A stretch of 21,678 nucleotides of DNA, taken from IMG/VR virus record IMGVR_UViG_3300047297_000063, positions 1-21,678 of that record. The stretch is one strand, 5' to 3'. Both the position numbers and the translations under genes were made by a program. This document shows positions 13,150-20,815 of the stretch, in pieces. The notes beneath the pieces were generated by a model. That model was not told where the DNA came from. It did not search any database and worked only from the letters and a program-made list of their open reading frames with translations. Each line of letters begins with the position of its first letter. Within the stretch, counting starts at the first letter, position 1. This DNA comes from a virus.

Positions 13150-15965
13150 GCTATCTCCTTGCCGTAGCCCTTAGCTACATAATCAATCGTTGTCGGGTTG
13201 GTACTGATGCTTGCACCAGTGTATGTTGTTATGGTGAAACCTGTTCTACTCTTAGCTGAAATTACATACCTATCCCCATTTGCAAGATCAGCAGAAATAC
13301 TTAGCGCGGGAGTATCTTTAAATGCAACAGGAAAAGTAATAACTCTGCTTCCAGTGTAGTTAAGGCCACTACCAGATTCAAGTCTATCTAGCATACCTAT
13401 GTTTGCTTCAAGTGCTGTGACTGCTGGTGCCATCTTAGTTGAATCAGTCTCTAGGATTACTCTAAATCTGATTGCCCTAGCTGAAACGTCACTAACAACT
13501 ATATCCTGATATTCTGACCAAACAGGAGAACCCGCTGGGTTATCATCAGTGTAAGAGACTTGCGCCCTAACAGTTGTTAAGTCAAACTTAGAGGGGTCGC
13601 CATCAAAATCCCCATCTCTGCTATCAAAGTCACCAGTGGCTAGGTCAAAAGTATCTACATAGTCTAGGAATAAAACCTCTGGGTTAACTTCAACCCTACT
13701 TGTGTACTTCGCTCCAAGATCAACATAGTTAGAGAACTCATATGTACCAGAACTTGCTATTTGCCCGTCCTTACCACCAGCATCAAAAAGACCAATCTGA
13801 GCATCAAAGTTACCAGATAGGCTATCAAACAAGGTTGTAGTGTCCAAGGTAACATAGCCATCTACTTTAGAAACACTAGACTTGTTGCCAGTGAAGTCGG
13901 GTTGTAATAGAGTTGTTATGGGGCTAAGGTTTTGGAGAGAATTGCTATTAGTTTTGACAACAAAACTTGAAGGGGTATTGCTGACATTACCTAGTTTATC
14001 TACTGCCCTAATAAAGTAAGTACCCGTCTTTGCTGGAACTGTAACACTAACGGCTGGTCTAGATACCTTTTTAACTAAGTCTACTGAGTTTTGATAGCTG
14101 GCTCCTGTTGTTTTTTTTGAGTAACGAATCCTATAGTAGGACAAATCTAAGTCTGGAACTGCCTTCCAAGTCAAGTGCAAAGAGTTGCCAACAACATTAC
14201 CAGTGAAGTTTTGTACAGTAGAGGGGGGCGTGGCAAATAAAGTAATATACCTATTTGGTACAGTGCTGTACGCACTCCTGATGCCAAGGGTGTTAACTGA
14301 CCTAGCTCTTATATCATATAAGCCATCGCTTGCAGATAGTATCTCAAAAAGGTTGGAGTTTGATTTCCCAACAGGAATGTACTTTGTTGAACTTGACTTC
14401 TTGTATTCTACCTCAAAGTAATCTTCAAAGAGGTTATTGGCGCTAGTTAGTTCTACAAGAATTACCCCAGTTACTTGTTCATTGACAACACGAAGTTCAC
14501 TGCTAATAGAAATTCCTGGAGGTATAATCTCAAATGGGTCAGGTAGGGTAGTGTTGTTGCTCTCAAAGTTCTTTTCAACACCAGCAGTAAAAACTGCCTC
14601 GCTAATCTCTCTGAGTGTCATACGAACTTGAATATCTAGACCTTCAGTTAAACCAAAGTTCCACTCTACAACCTCAAAAGCCTTGTTTGACCAGCCAAAC
14701 CTTTCATTGCTTATGCGGATAAAATCTCCAACCTGAACTTGAAAAGCCCTCATACCAAAAGATGCACTAAAGGTAAGTTGTTCTCTATTACGATTTAGAG
14801 CAATTTGAGCAATTCTTCTTGCAGTTTTACTTGAAGATGTGAAGGGCAAAGGAAGGTCAAGAGTATTGACAACTCCCCCATCAATATTTAAATAGGTATC
14901 ACTATCTACTTGTGGATAATCTGCTGTTTGCCAATCTGTTTGCGACCCTCTAAACGTCCCCTTAACCGAGTTAAAGTTGTCTCTACGTGAGTACCTAGTT
15001 GAGAGTGATATGCCAGAACGTAGGTCATTCTCATCAAAAGATATAGTAGGTTCAGTCCAAGCAGCAGCCTTTACTCTCCATTTACCTTGCCCATACCACA
15101 ACAATCCCCCCATAGAAGTTAATAAGCTACTTAGGATAGAAGATGGTTCTGCTCCTGTGATTAATGCCCCATTGCAAGTGTAACGCTTTTCACTGCCTAC
15201 AGTCTGATTACAGATACTAGCAGCAGTAATGATTAAATCATCATCAATACGAGAGGAGGGCTGGTTCATCCCATAGTCAGAAGTTAAGTAATCTCTGATA
15301 CAAAGGGCTGGGTTATCACTCCAAGCTGTAGTGTTGGTATTGGGATTAAATACTTTCTTACCACGTATTACAGCAGATACAGAAGGGACACCATTTGGAA
15401 AAGCATTCTCATCGTACTTAAACCTTACGTAGATATAAGCTATGCCCTGAAGTCTATGCTCGCTTGTCCATTTACCCGCAGAAGCAGAAAGGTCACGTGT
15501 GGCAGAAATTAACTCTCCATCAGCTTGTTGGTTATCCGTCCCAAGGTATGTTTTAATACGAACATTGCCATCATATCGATTGGGGAAAGTTACATCGTCG
15601 CTTCCGTTAATAGTTACAACTTGGTCATTAAGGTAGATTTGTTGGAAGCTGTCAATCTCATGTCCAGCAAAAGCAATAATTCTGTGTAAATATTTATTCT
15701 CCCCACCAGTAGAGGCATCATAAATGCGAACACCACCGACCCTTGTCTCACCATAGATAATCTGATGGTCTAAAGCAGAACCAGATTGACCCTGAAGGCT
15801 GTACCCACCAGCACCAGTTACAGTTGGCTTTGGGGTAAGGGCATTAAGTGCGGCTCCCATAGCTGTGCTTACTAGGAAATAAGTAAGTGCACTAGAAAGG
15901 GCTATTGTACCAGCCACTACACCTACGCCAGTTGATAGGGCCGCTACTACCGCTGAAACTGCCAT
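13146..15965 (-). CDS. Central tail tip protein, lambda J-like
   Basis: This 939-residue protein is the host-specificity or tail-hub type. It has a hydrophobic Gly/Ala-rich start (residues 1-40), a first conserved block (HQIIYGETRVGGVRIYDAS, IAFAGHEIDSFQQIYLND), hub-like beta domains to about 470, and a fibronectin type III domain at about 580-672 (PPSTVQNFTG...LTWKAVPDLDLSYYRIRYS). A segment with repeated FD pairs follows at about 700-790. The end domain (FPVAFKDTPALSIS...YGKEI) resembles receptor-binding tips. It would sit at the tail tip and contact the receptor. The gene shares one base with the acetyltransferase stop (TAATG). Confidence 0.85.
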   Translation of the reverse strand: MAVSAVVAALSTGVGVVAGTIALSSALTYFLVSTAMGAALNALTPKPTVTGAGGYSLQGQSGSALDHQIIYGETRVGGVRIYDASTGGENKYLHRIIAFAGHEIDSFQQIYLNDQVVTINGSDDVTFPNRYDGNVRIKTYLGTDNQQADGELISATRDLSASAGKWTSEHRLQGIAYIYVRFKYDENAFPNGVPSVSAVIRGKKVFNPNTNTTAWSDNPALCIRDYLTSDYGMNQPSSRIDDDLIITAASICNQTVGSEKRYTCNGALITGAEPSSILSSLLTSMGGLLWYGQGKWRVKAAAWTEPTISFDENDLRSGISLSTRYSRRDNFNSVKGTFRGSQTDWQTADYPQVDSDTYLNIDGGVVNTLDLPLPFTSSSKTARRIAQIALNRNREQLTFSASFGMRAFQVQVGDFIRISNERFGWSNKAFEVVEWNFGLTEGLDIQVRMTLREISEAVFTAGVEKNFESNNTTLPDPFEIIPPGISISSELRVVNEQVTGVILVELTSANNLFEDYFEVEYKKSSSTKYIPVGKSNSNLFEILSASDGLYDIRARSVNTLGIRSAYSTVPNRYITLFATPPSTVQNFTGNVVGNSLHLTWKAVPDLDLSYYRIRYSKKTTGASYQNSVDLVKKVSRPAVSVTVPAKTGTYFIRAVDKLGNVSNTPSSFVVKTNSNSLQNLSPITTLLQPDFTGNKSSVSKVDGYVTLDTTTLFDSLSGNFDAQIGLFDAGGKDGQIASSGTYEFSNYVDLGAKYTSRVEVNPEVLFLDYVDTFDLATGDFDSRDGDFDGDPSKFDLTTVRAQVSYTDDNPAGSPVWSEYQDIVVSDVSARAIRFRVILETDSTKMAPAVTALEANIGMLDRLESGSGLNYTGSRVITFPVAFKDTPALSISADLANGDRYVISAKSRTGFTITTYTGASISTNPTTIDYVAKGYGKEIA

Positions 15966-16417
15966 TATAACACCTTTGAGTAAAGATTTTCTATGTGCTT
16001 ATAACCCAACCAAAGAAGCAGGGAATCAAAAGGTTTATGTCTCTTAGTGTTCACAATGATAACGTCAACACCATCTGCCTTTAAGCACTTCTCAGCAAAT
16101 TTCATAAGCCTTGGGCCAGTGAAACCCTTGCGATAGTTCTGGTCAACAAACAAGATGTCGTTGTATGCAAACAAGTTATCTTTGTAATGTATGTGAGCCT
16201 TGACAAAAACAACAAAATACCCAACAAGTTTATTCTCTGTATCCCTAGCGGTAAATATTTTTAGTATCTCCGCGTCTTCTAGATTAGCATAAGCATCCCA
16301 GTCTGGGTTTAACTTAATCTTATCTTTGTGCAGGGCCACTTCTTCCCAGTGCTTCTCTAACAAGGGTATGGCATCAGACTTGCAAGTAACTAAAGATTCT
16401 TGCTGGTAAGTTATCAT
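15965..16417 (-). CDS. GNAT-family acetyltransferase in the tail operon
   Basis: This 150-residue protein has the GNAT fold features: strand 4 (LVGYFVVFVK), the acetyl-CoA loop region (LFVDQNYRKGFTGPRLMKFAEKCLKADG) and a late strand with LLLWLGYKHIENLYSK. It lies between the hub protein and the J-like gene, where lambda-type phages usually carry an NlpC/P60 peptidase (K) and I genes. Overlaps of four bases upstream and one downstream show it belongs to the operon. The substrate is unknown; it may modify a virion protein or act on the host during infection. Confidence 0.75.
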   Translation of the reverse strand: MITYQQESLVTCKSDAIPLLEKHWEEVALHKDKIKLNPDWDAYANLEDAEILKIFTARDTENKLVGYFVVFVKAHIHYKDNLFAYNDILFVDQNYRKGFTGPRLMKFAEKCLKADGVDVIIVNTKRHKPFDSLLLWLGYKHIENLYSKVL

Positions 16418-17007
16418 TTCTTAGCGACCCTTCCCCAAAAGATTTCTTTATCCTGTAGACTAGCAACATACTCTAAACCACGGTCATCGGGGAAACGAGA
16501 CTTTTGGTCTTCATTAGTAAAACGCCTTACAACAGGACGCTCAAGTTTAACCAAAACATTCTCAGCAGTAACAGAGATATTAGCTGTATCAACTTGTTCT
16601 TCTATGTTCATTTGATCTAGTTCACCAGAGAATACTTCTACGTAGTTGGACGGGCTGCTAGTTACTCCAAAGTAAATACGGCACTCACGCCCTTGATAGG
16701 GGTTAGTTAAAGCCAAAGTTAAGAAACTAGAGGGGATACCAGACATACTGATAGTTGCACCCTTAGCTTCCATCTCTGTAGTTTCAGTGATAGATGAAAT
16801 GTTTAGTAGTTGCCCTGCACCAAGGTAAATTTTACTTCCAATTTGTAAATCACCATAACCAGACCAAAGGTACAAAGGTTGAGGTGTAAATACAGGAGGG
16901 GATACTCCAAAATCAGCACTTACTAAATCTAAATCAACAGCAAAGAAAGGTTCAATAACAGTGTCATCAAGAGCGTTTAGTACTGCTGCAGTAATGTCTC
17001 TGCTCAT
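16414..17007 (-). CDS. Tail hub / minor tail protein (DUF2163-like)
   Basis: This 197-residue protein has the typical pattern of this minor tail family: LYLWSGYGDLQIGSKIYLGAG, ISSITETTEMEAKGATISMSGIP, QGRECRIYFG, VFSGELDQMNIEE, and RPVVRRFTNEDQKSRFPDDRGLEYVASLQDKEIFWG. It is probably part of the baseplate hub between the distal tail protein and the J-like protein. It starts one base after the preceding stop. Confidence 0.75.
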   Translation of the reverse strand: MSRDITAAVLNALDDTVIEPFFAVDLDLVSADFGVSPPVFTPQPLYLWSGYGDLQIGSKIYLGAGQLLNISSITETTEMEAKGATISMSGIPSSFLTLALTNPYQGRECRIYFGVTSSPSNYVEVFSGELDQMNIEEQVDTANISVTAENVLVKLERPVVRRFTNEDQKSRFPDDRGLEYVASLQDKEIFWGRVAKK

Positions 17008-17008
17008 G

Positions 17009-17593
17009 TTAAATTGCCTCTACACAATCAAAGCTGATACCATAGATACTAGCTTCATTGATACTGAATGATTGTTGATTACCCGATAGACGAAACCTAC
17101 CAACAGTGTTGCTTAGCACTACAGTAGCCCCTGTCACAGAAGAACGTAAGGCAGGCCAAATCTCTATTGTACCACTGCCATTCTTAAACTCTAAGATTTT
17201 GTGTAACCTTGCTGTAGCACCTGAGCCAATCTGAATATAGTCTCCTGCAAACAAATTACCTGTCATAGTAATAGTTGGGCTAGAGGAACCAGCAGTTCCC
17301 GTAATGGTAGCTGTAGAGGCTGTCCCCCTAGGCTCTTTAGCATTAGGGTCTCCCAACAAGAAGGTTCCTACAGGCCCATTTAGAGCTAATAGAAAAGCAA
17401 GCCAAGGTTCAGCTAAATCCCTACGAACTGGGGGGATAGAAACTGAAGCTGTCCATCTCTGACCAGCGTGTTGAATGATTTGTTGCTGAAAGGTAAATGG
17501 AGACTGACTAATGGCAACAGCATTATTAGCAGATAAGGTGATGTTAGCAATACCAATAGATGTGGGTAGTGTTAGTGGATAAGAGATAGCCAA
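17009..17593 (-). CDS. Distal tail-like minor tail protein
   Basis: This 194-residue protein has a family pattern seen right after tape measure genes: YPLTLPTSIGI, SPFTFQQQIIQHAGQRWTASVSIPPVRRDLAEPWLAFLLALNG, FLLGDPNAKEPRG, GDYIQIGSGATARLHKIL and a final GISFDCVEAI. It probably forms the distal ring joining tube and tip. It is beta-rich and soluble. It lies between the tape measure and the hub gene. Confidence 0.75.
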   Translation of the reverse strand: MAISYPLTLPTSIGIANITLSANNAVAISQSPFTFQQQIIQHAGQRWTASVSIPPVRRDLAEPWLAFLLALNGPVGTFLLGDPNAKEPRGTASTATITGTAGSSSPTITMTGNLFAGDYIQIGSGATARLHKILEFKNGSGTIEIWPALRSSVTGATVVLSNTVGRFRLSGNQQSFSINEASIYGISFDCVEAI

Positions 17594-17606
17594 AGTAAAT
17601 ATCCTT

Positions 17607-19961
17607 TTAGTTAAAGGCGGCTTTCATTTGTCCACCACGTCTACGAGCATCAATAACTGCACTCTTAGTTGCACTTGTGATCTGTGGCATAAGTTTAGCC
17701 ACTTCAGCACGAATAGCAGCAGGATCAGAACCACCAGTTACATTGATATTATTAACTACATTGACAGAACCAGAGCTACCTTCGACAGATACACCTAGTT
17801 TACCACCCTTACCCCGCTTAAGAGGCATAATAGCTTCTGGGCCAGCTTCACCCATCAGACCAGTTTTACCACCAGACATTGGGAAGTAAGTAGGGCCACC
17901 AACAACACCACCATTGGCATAGGCTTGGATTTGCTTACCAGCACTAAATGCACCACCATTAGCAAACGATCCACCTAAGAAACCTTTGACACTATTAACA
18001 AGACGCTGAACAACAAGAACTTCATACAACTGTTTGATAATATCACGAGCCATGTCTCTGAAAGCATCCTTGACAGTTTTTGTGCCATCAACCATAGACA
18101 TAAAGCCATCACCGATAGTCTCAGCGACACTTTGTTGTAAAGACTCCATTTGTTGTAGGGCTTCTTTTTCTTTGTTGATAGCCTCTAGACGGGCAACAGC
18201 ACCTTGGATAGCTGCATCAGAGTATTTCTTATCAGAACCTTGAATAGCCTGTAGCACCTCTTGGTATGCCTCTGATGTTCCGAGTAGTTCTTTCTCAAGT
18301 TCTATTCTTTTCATTAGATCAGCTAGAGGGTCACTAGCAGTGCCACCGCCAGACCCAGCACTATCGCCAGAAGAAGTAACAAAGCCAATACCTAGAGAGG
18401 CAATATAGTTCCTGTTCTTCCAAGCAGAAGATGCACTCGTTGCCTCTGAGCCGTTAAAAGAACTACCTGTATTAAGTGGGTTATAGGCTGGGCTATTAAC
18501 AAAAGCTGCTCCACCTTTAGCCGCAAGATTTACCATACTTTGTGCTGCACCTAGGGAGATACCTAAGTTGTTAGCGAGTATCCTAGCTGCTTCTGCTGCC
18601 CTATCAATACCACTCTCCATATTAGCACCAGCAATACCTAAAGTATCAAGGTATGCTTGGCCAATACTTTTAGCAATCTCAGCCCTCTTTTTAGACTCCT
18701 CAACGATAGTTGACAAGATAGAGATGCCTAAAGCTCTCTTTGCCTCTAGGTCACGAAGACCTTGTTCGTTCTGAGCATCAATACGGGCGTTATTCATTTC
18801 CCGTGCTTTAGCAAGTCCAACTTCTTGTTGATAAGCTGCAAGCTCAGCCTTTGCTTTTTTTACAGCGGCTTGGGCAGCTAGTTCTTCAAACGAAGCGATC
18901 TTTTCCATCTGGACTATGCTGGGAGTAAGGTCTGTGCCAATGTAATCTTGAGCAGAGCTTAACTGACTAGCTGCTATTACCGCAGATTCATATGCAACTG
19001 TTAGTTTAGAAAGTTCTGTTTGGGCTGAGTTTAAAGTTTCGTCAAACTTAGGGTCTAGAGCTTTCTGTCTTTCAAGGCCAAGCTGTTTAGTTGCTTCAGT
19101 CAATCTTTGGAATACGTCAACAGTCTTTTTAGTTTCCTCTGTCGTTCTAGTCATATAGGCCAGAATACCAGTGATGATAGGAATAGCAATACCAAGTCCA
19201 GTAAAGACACCAATCATTGCCATTGATTTTGATAACTGCGCACCTAGGCCCGCAAGCTGCGTCATCTGCTGACCAAAAGCAACAAAGAAGTTAGTACCAG
19301 ATTGAACTTGAACTGCTAAGTCACCTACCTGATAACCGACTTGTTGAGTGACTAGACCAAATTGGTTTGTATAACCTTTAGTCTGATTTGCACCCCTTCC
19401 GTAATTAGCAAAAACACCAGTGCCTGTGGCCATCTCTTGATTTAGTTTATCAAGACTAATTCTCTGTTGGTCAGCAGTAATAATACCAGCCTTACGGGCA
19501 ACAGAAAGGTCATTGAGTTCTTTAGAGTAAATCTGCATAGCCAAATGGCCTTCAACAAACTTAATCTTAAGTCTTTCTTCTTCTGCTGCCGCCCTTGCAG
19601 TTTCTGCTGCTTCTTGTTTCTTCTGTCTGTCAAACTCTTTGTTGATTGCTATAGCTTCTCTACGAGCCTGTGCAAAAGCCCTATCTTCTTCTTTGGCTTG
19701 TTTAGCAGCAGCAGTCGCTTCTTTCTGGGCCTTATTAGCAGCTAAGATAGACTTTGTTACTCCATCAACTTGTTTACCATAAGCACCAGAGTTCTTTGCT
19801 AGTTTTTCCAGAGAGGCGTTTAGTTGGGCGTCATTTATCTGATTTCTCTCTCTGGCTTTGATTAGCTTTTCAATATTATTCTTTAAAGTTGTTGTAGTCT
19901 TAATGGCAGTAAGAACACCCTTAGTCTCTACCCCAATAGTCAAAAAAATGTCATCAGCCAT
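17607..19961 (-). CDS. Tail tape measure protein
   Basis: This 784-residue protein sets tail length and occupies the tail lumen. It has a long helical, Ala/Lys/Glu-rich N-terminal part (about 25-180), a hydrophobic stretch at about 245-270 (MIGVFTGLGIAIPIITGILAYM), and the conserved C-terminal block AGPEAIMPLKRG preceded by FPMSGGKTGLMGE. At roughly 1.5 angstrom per residue this predicts a tail near 115-120 nm, excluding processing. The ATG at 19961 (MADDIFL) is chosen because GGGGGTGG sits just upstream; the open frame to 19985 has no start signal. It overlaps the chaperone extension by eight bases. Confidence 0.93.
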   Translation of the reverse strand: MADDIFLTIGVETKGVLTAIKTTTTLKNNIEKLIKARERNQINDAQLNASLEKLAKNSGAYGKQVDGVTKSILAANKAQKEATAAAKQAKEEDRAFAQARREAIAINKEFDRQKKQEAAETARAAAEEERLKIKFVEGHLAMQIYSKELNDLSVARKAGIITADQQRISLDKLNQEMATGTGVFANYGRGANQTKGYTNQFGLVTQQVGYQVGDLAVQVQSGTNFFVAFGQQMTQLAGLGAQLSKSMAMIGVFTGLGIAIPIITGILAYMTRTTEETKKTVDVFQRLTEATKQLGLERQKALDPKFDETLNSAQTELSKLTVAYESAVIAASQLSSAQDYIGTDLTPSIVQMEKIASFEELAAQAAVKKAKAELAAYQQEVGLAKAREMNNARIDAQNEQGLRDLEAKRALGISILSTIVEESKKRAEIAKSIGQAYLDTLGIAGANMESGIDRAAEAARILANNLGISLGAAQSMVNLAAKGGAAFVNSPAYNPLNTGSSFNGSEATSASSAWKNRNYIASLGIGFVTSSGDSAGSGGGTASDPLADLMKRIELEKELLGTSEAYQEVLQAIQGSDKKYSDAAIQGAVARLEAINKEKEALQQMESLQQSVAETIGDGFMSMVDGTKTVKDAFRDMARDIIKQLYEVLVVQRLVNSVKGFLGGSFANGGAFSAGKQIQAYANGGVVGGPTYFPMSGGKTGLMGEAGPEAIMPLKRGKGGKLGVSVEGSSGSVNVVNNINVTGGSDPAAIRAEVAKLMPQITSATKSAVIDARRRGGQMKAAFN

Positions 19962-20307
19962 TAGCCACCCCCATGTAGACCTCATCTAACCTAATGATTG
20001 CTTGTATCTCCCAAGTATCTATCGGTGTTTCAGTCAATTCTTTCCACGCTTTTATCTGCTCAAAGGTAATTGGGTTAGGCCCAGAAAACCCTGCACTTCT
20101 TCTGTTGCTCAACGCCAAAAAGGCCGACCAGACGTGTCCTAGTAACATTGGGAAATCTGTCGGGGGTTCCAATGCTTCAGGTCTACGTCCAATCTGCCTT
20201 TCTACTTGCTCAAGATGCTCTCTCTCAGATATGCCATCCTTGTCACGCCTGTTGAGTTTAAACTGATGTTCAGCCCACTCACACAACTGACAAGTTAGGC
20301 TTTCATA
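19954..20307 (-). CDS. Tail assembly chaperone, -1 frame extension (gpT-like)
   Basis: This frame continues from the slip site and ends 354 bases on (117 residues after the shift). It reads YESLTCQLCEWAEHQFKLN, then an amphipathic region with RRDKDGISEREHLEQVE and FPMLLGHVWSAFLAL. There is no good start codon in this frame; the first available one is TTG at 20286, without a ribosome-binding site. It is therefore best read as the second half of a G-T-like fusion of about 246 residues made by -1 slippage. It recruits the tape measure during tail assembly by analogy with lambda gpGT. Confidence 0.75.
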   Translation of the reverse strand, partial: YESLTCQLCEWAEHQFKLNRRDKDGISEREHLEQVERQIGRRPEALEPPTDFPMLLGHVWSAFLALSNRRSAGFSGPNPITFEQIKAWKELTETPIDTWEIQAIIRLDEVYMGVANG

Positions 20308-20693
20308 AAACCCAGAGCTTCCTCCGAGGCTTCTTCGATTTGAGCCTTGATCCAGAAGACCCTCTCATAAATTTCACGAGCCTTAGCCAACGACAACTTA
20401 GGCTTCTCACCACTGAAAGTGATATTCCATTCTTTAGTTGTTTTAGCCAAGCTATCTAGCGAGATTTCATCAAGTTCTTCTGCTGTAATATCTTTAGCCC
20501 CTTTACCTTGCATCTTCTTGAGACGCTTATTAGTCATCTCGTGCAGGATTTTCTTATACTCTTTCGAGTAAGGGGCAAACACAGTAATAGTCATGTCGCT
20601 GCCATCTTCGTTCTTAAGGGCATCACCAGTAGCTGGGTGCTTTAGGGCAACAATAATTTCTTCTGATTTCGGAGTTAGGTCTAGCAAGTCCAT
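20295..20693 (-). CDS. Tail assembly chaperone, first frame (gpG-like)
   Basis: This 132-residue protein is acidic and mostly helical (YSKEYKKILHEMTNKRLKKMQ, EELDEISLDSLAKTTKEW, LSLAKAREIYERVFWIKAQIEE). It lies between the tail tube and the tape measure, where gpG-like chaperones occur. Its codons near the end include the slippery heptamer GGGTTTT, which leads into the overlapping -1 frame. Its ATG follows AAAGGA at about nine bases. Lambda gpG is 140 residues, close in size. Confidence 0.8.
   Translation of the reverse strand: MDLLDLTPKSEEIIVALKHPATGDALKNEDGSDMTITVFAPYSKEYKKILHEMTNKRLKKMQGKGAKDITAEELDEISLDSLAKTTKEWNITFSGEKPKLSLAKAREIYERVFWIKAQIEEASEEALGFMKA
20307..20313 (-). promoter_or_regulatory. 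Programmed -1 ribosomal frameshift site (GGGTTTT)
   Basis: On the minus strand GGGTTTT fits the X-XXY-YYZ slippery heptamer with zero-frame codons CTG-GGT-TTT. Sliding back one base lets both tRNAs re-pair (GGG, TTT) and joins the first chaperone frame after Phe129 to the -1 frame that runs to 19954. The zero frame ends three codons later with TAA. The position matches lambda G/GT, where a comparable heptamer is used at low frequency. Confidence 0.8.
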
Positions 20694-20815
20694 GTCGGGT
20701 TATCCTTTAAGGTAAACTGTCGGGGTTTAGAGTTGTTTTGTCGGGTTAATAATTAGTGCGAGGAAGCATAAGACCCGACACCTATGCTTCCTCTACCCTA
20801 GCTAGGGATTCTTAT
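20694..20815 (-). promoter_or_regulatory. Intergenic region between tail tube and chaperone with hairpin and short repeats
   Basis: It contains an 11-bp perfect stem, GAGGAAGCATA/TATGCTTCCTC (20760-20793), with a 12-base loop and no U-tract, and a 12-base palindrome CCCTAGCTAGGG (20796-20807). GTCGGG recurs at 20694, 20719 and 20740, and in inverse orientation near 20773-20779. The hairpin could be a processing or attenuation site separating abundant tube protein from the rarer chaperone. The ribosome-binding site for the chaperone is AAAGGA near 20704-20709. Confidence 0.5.
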
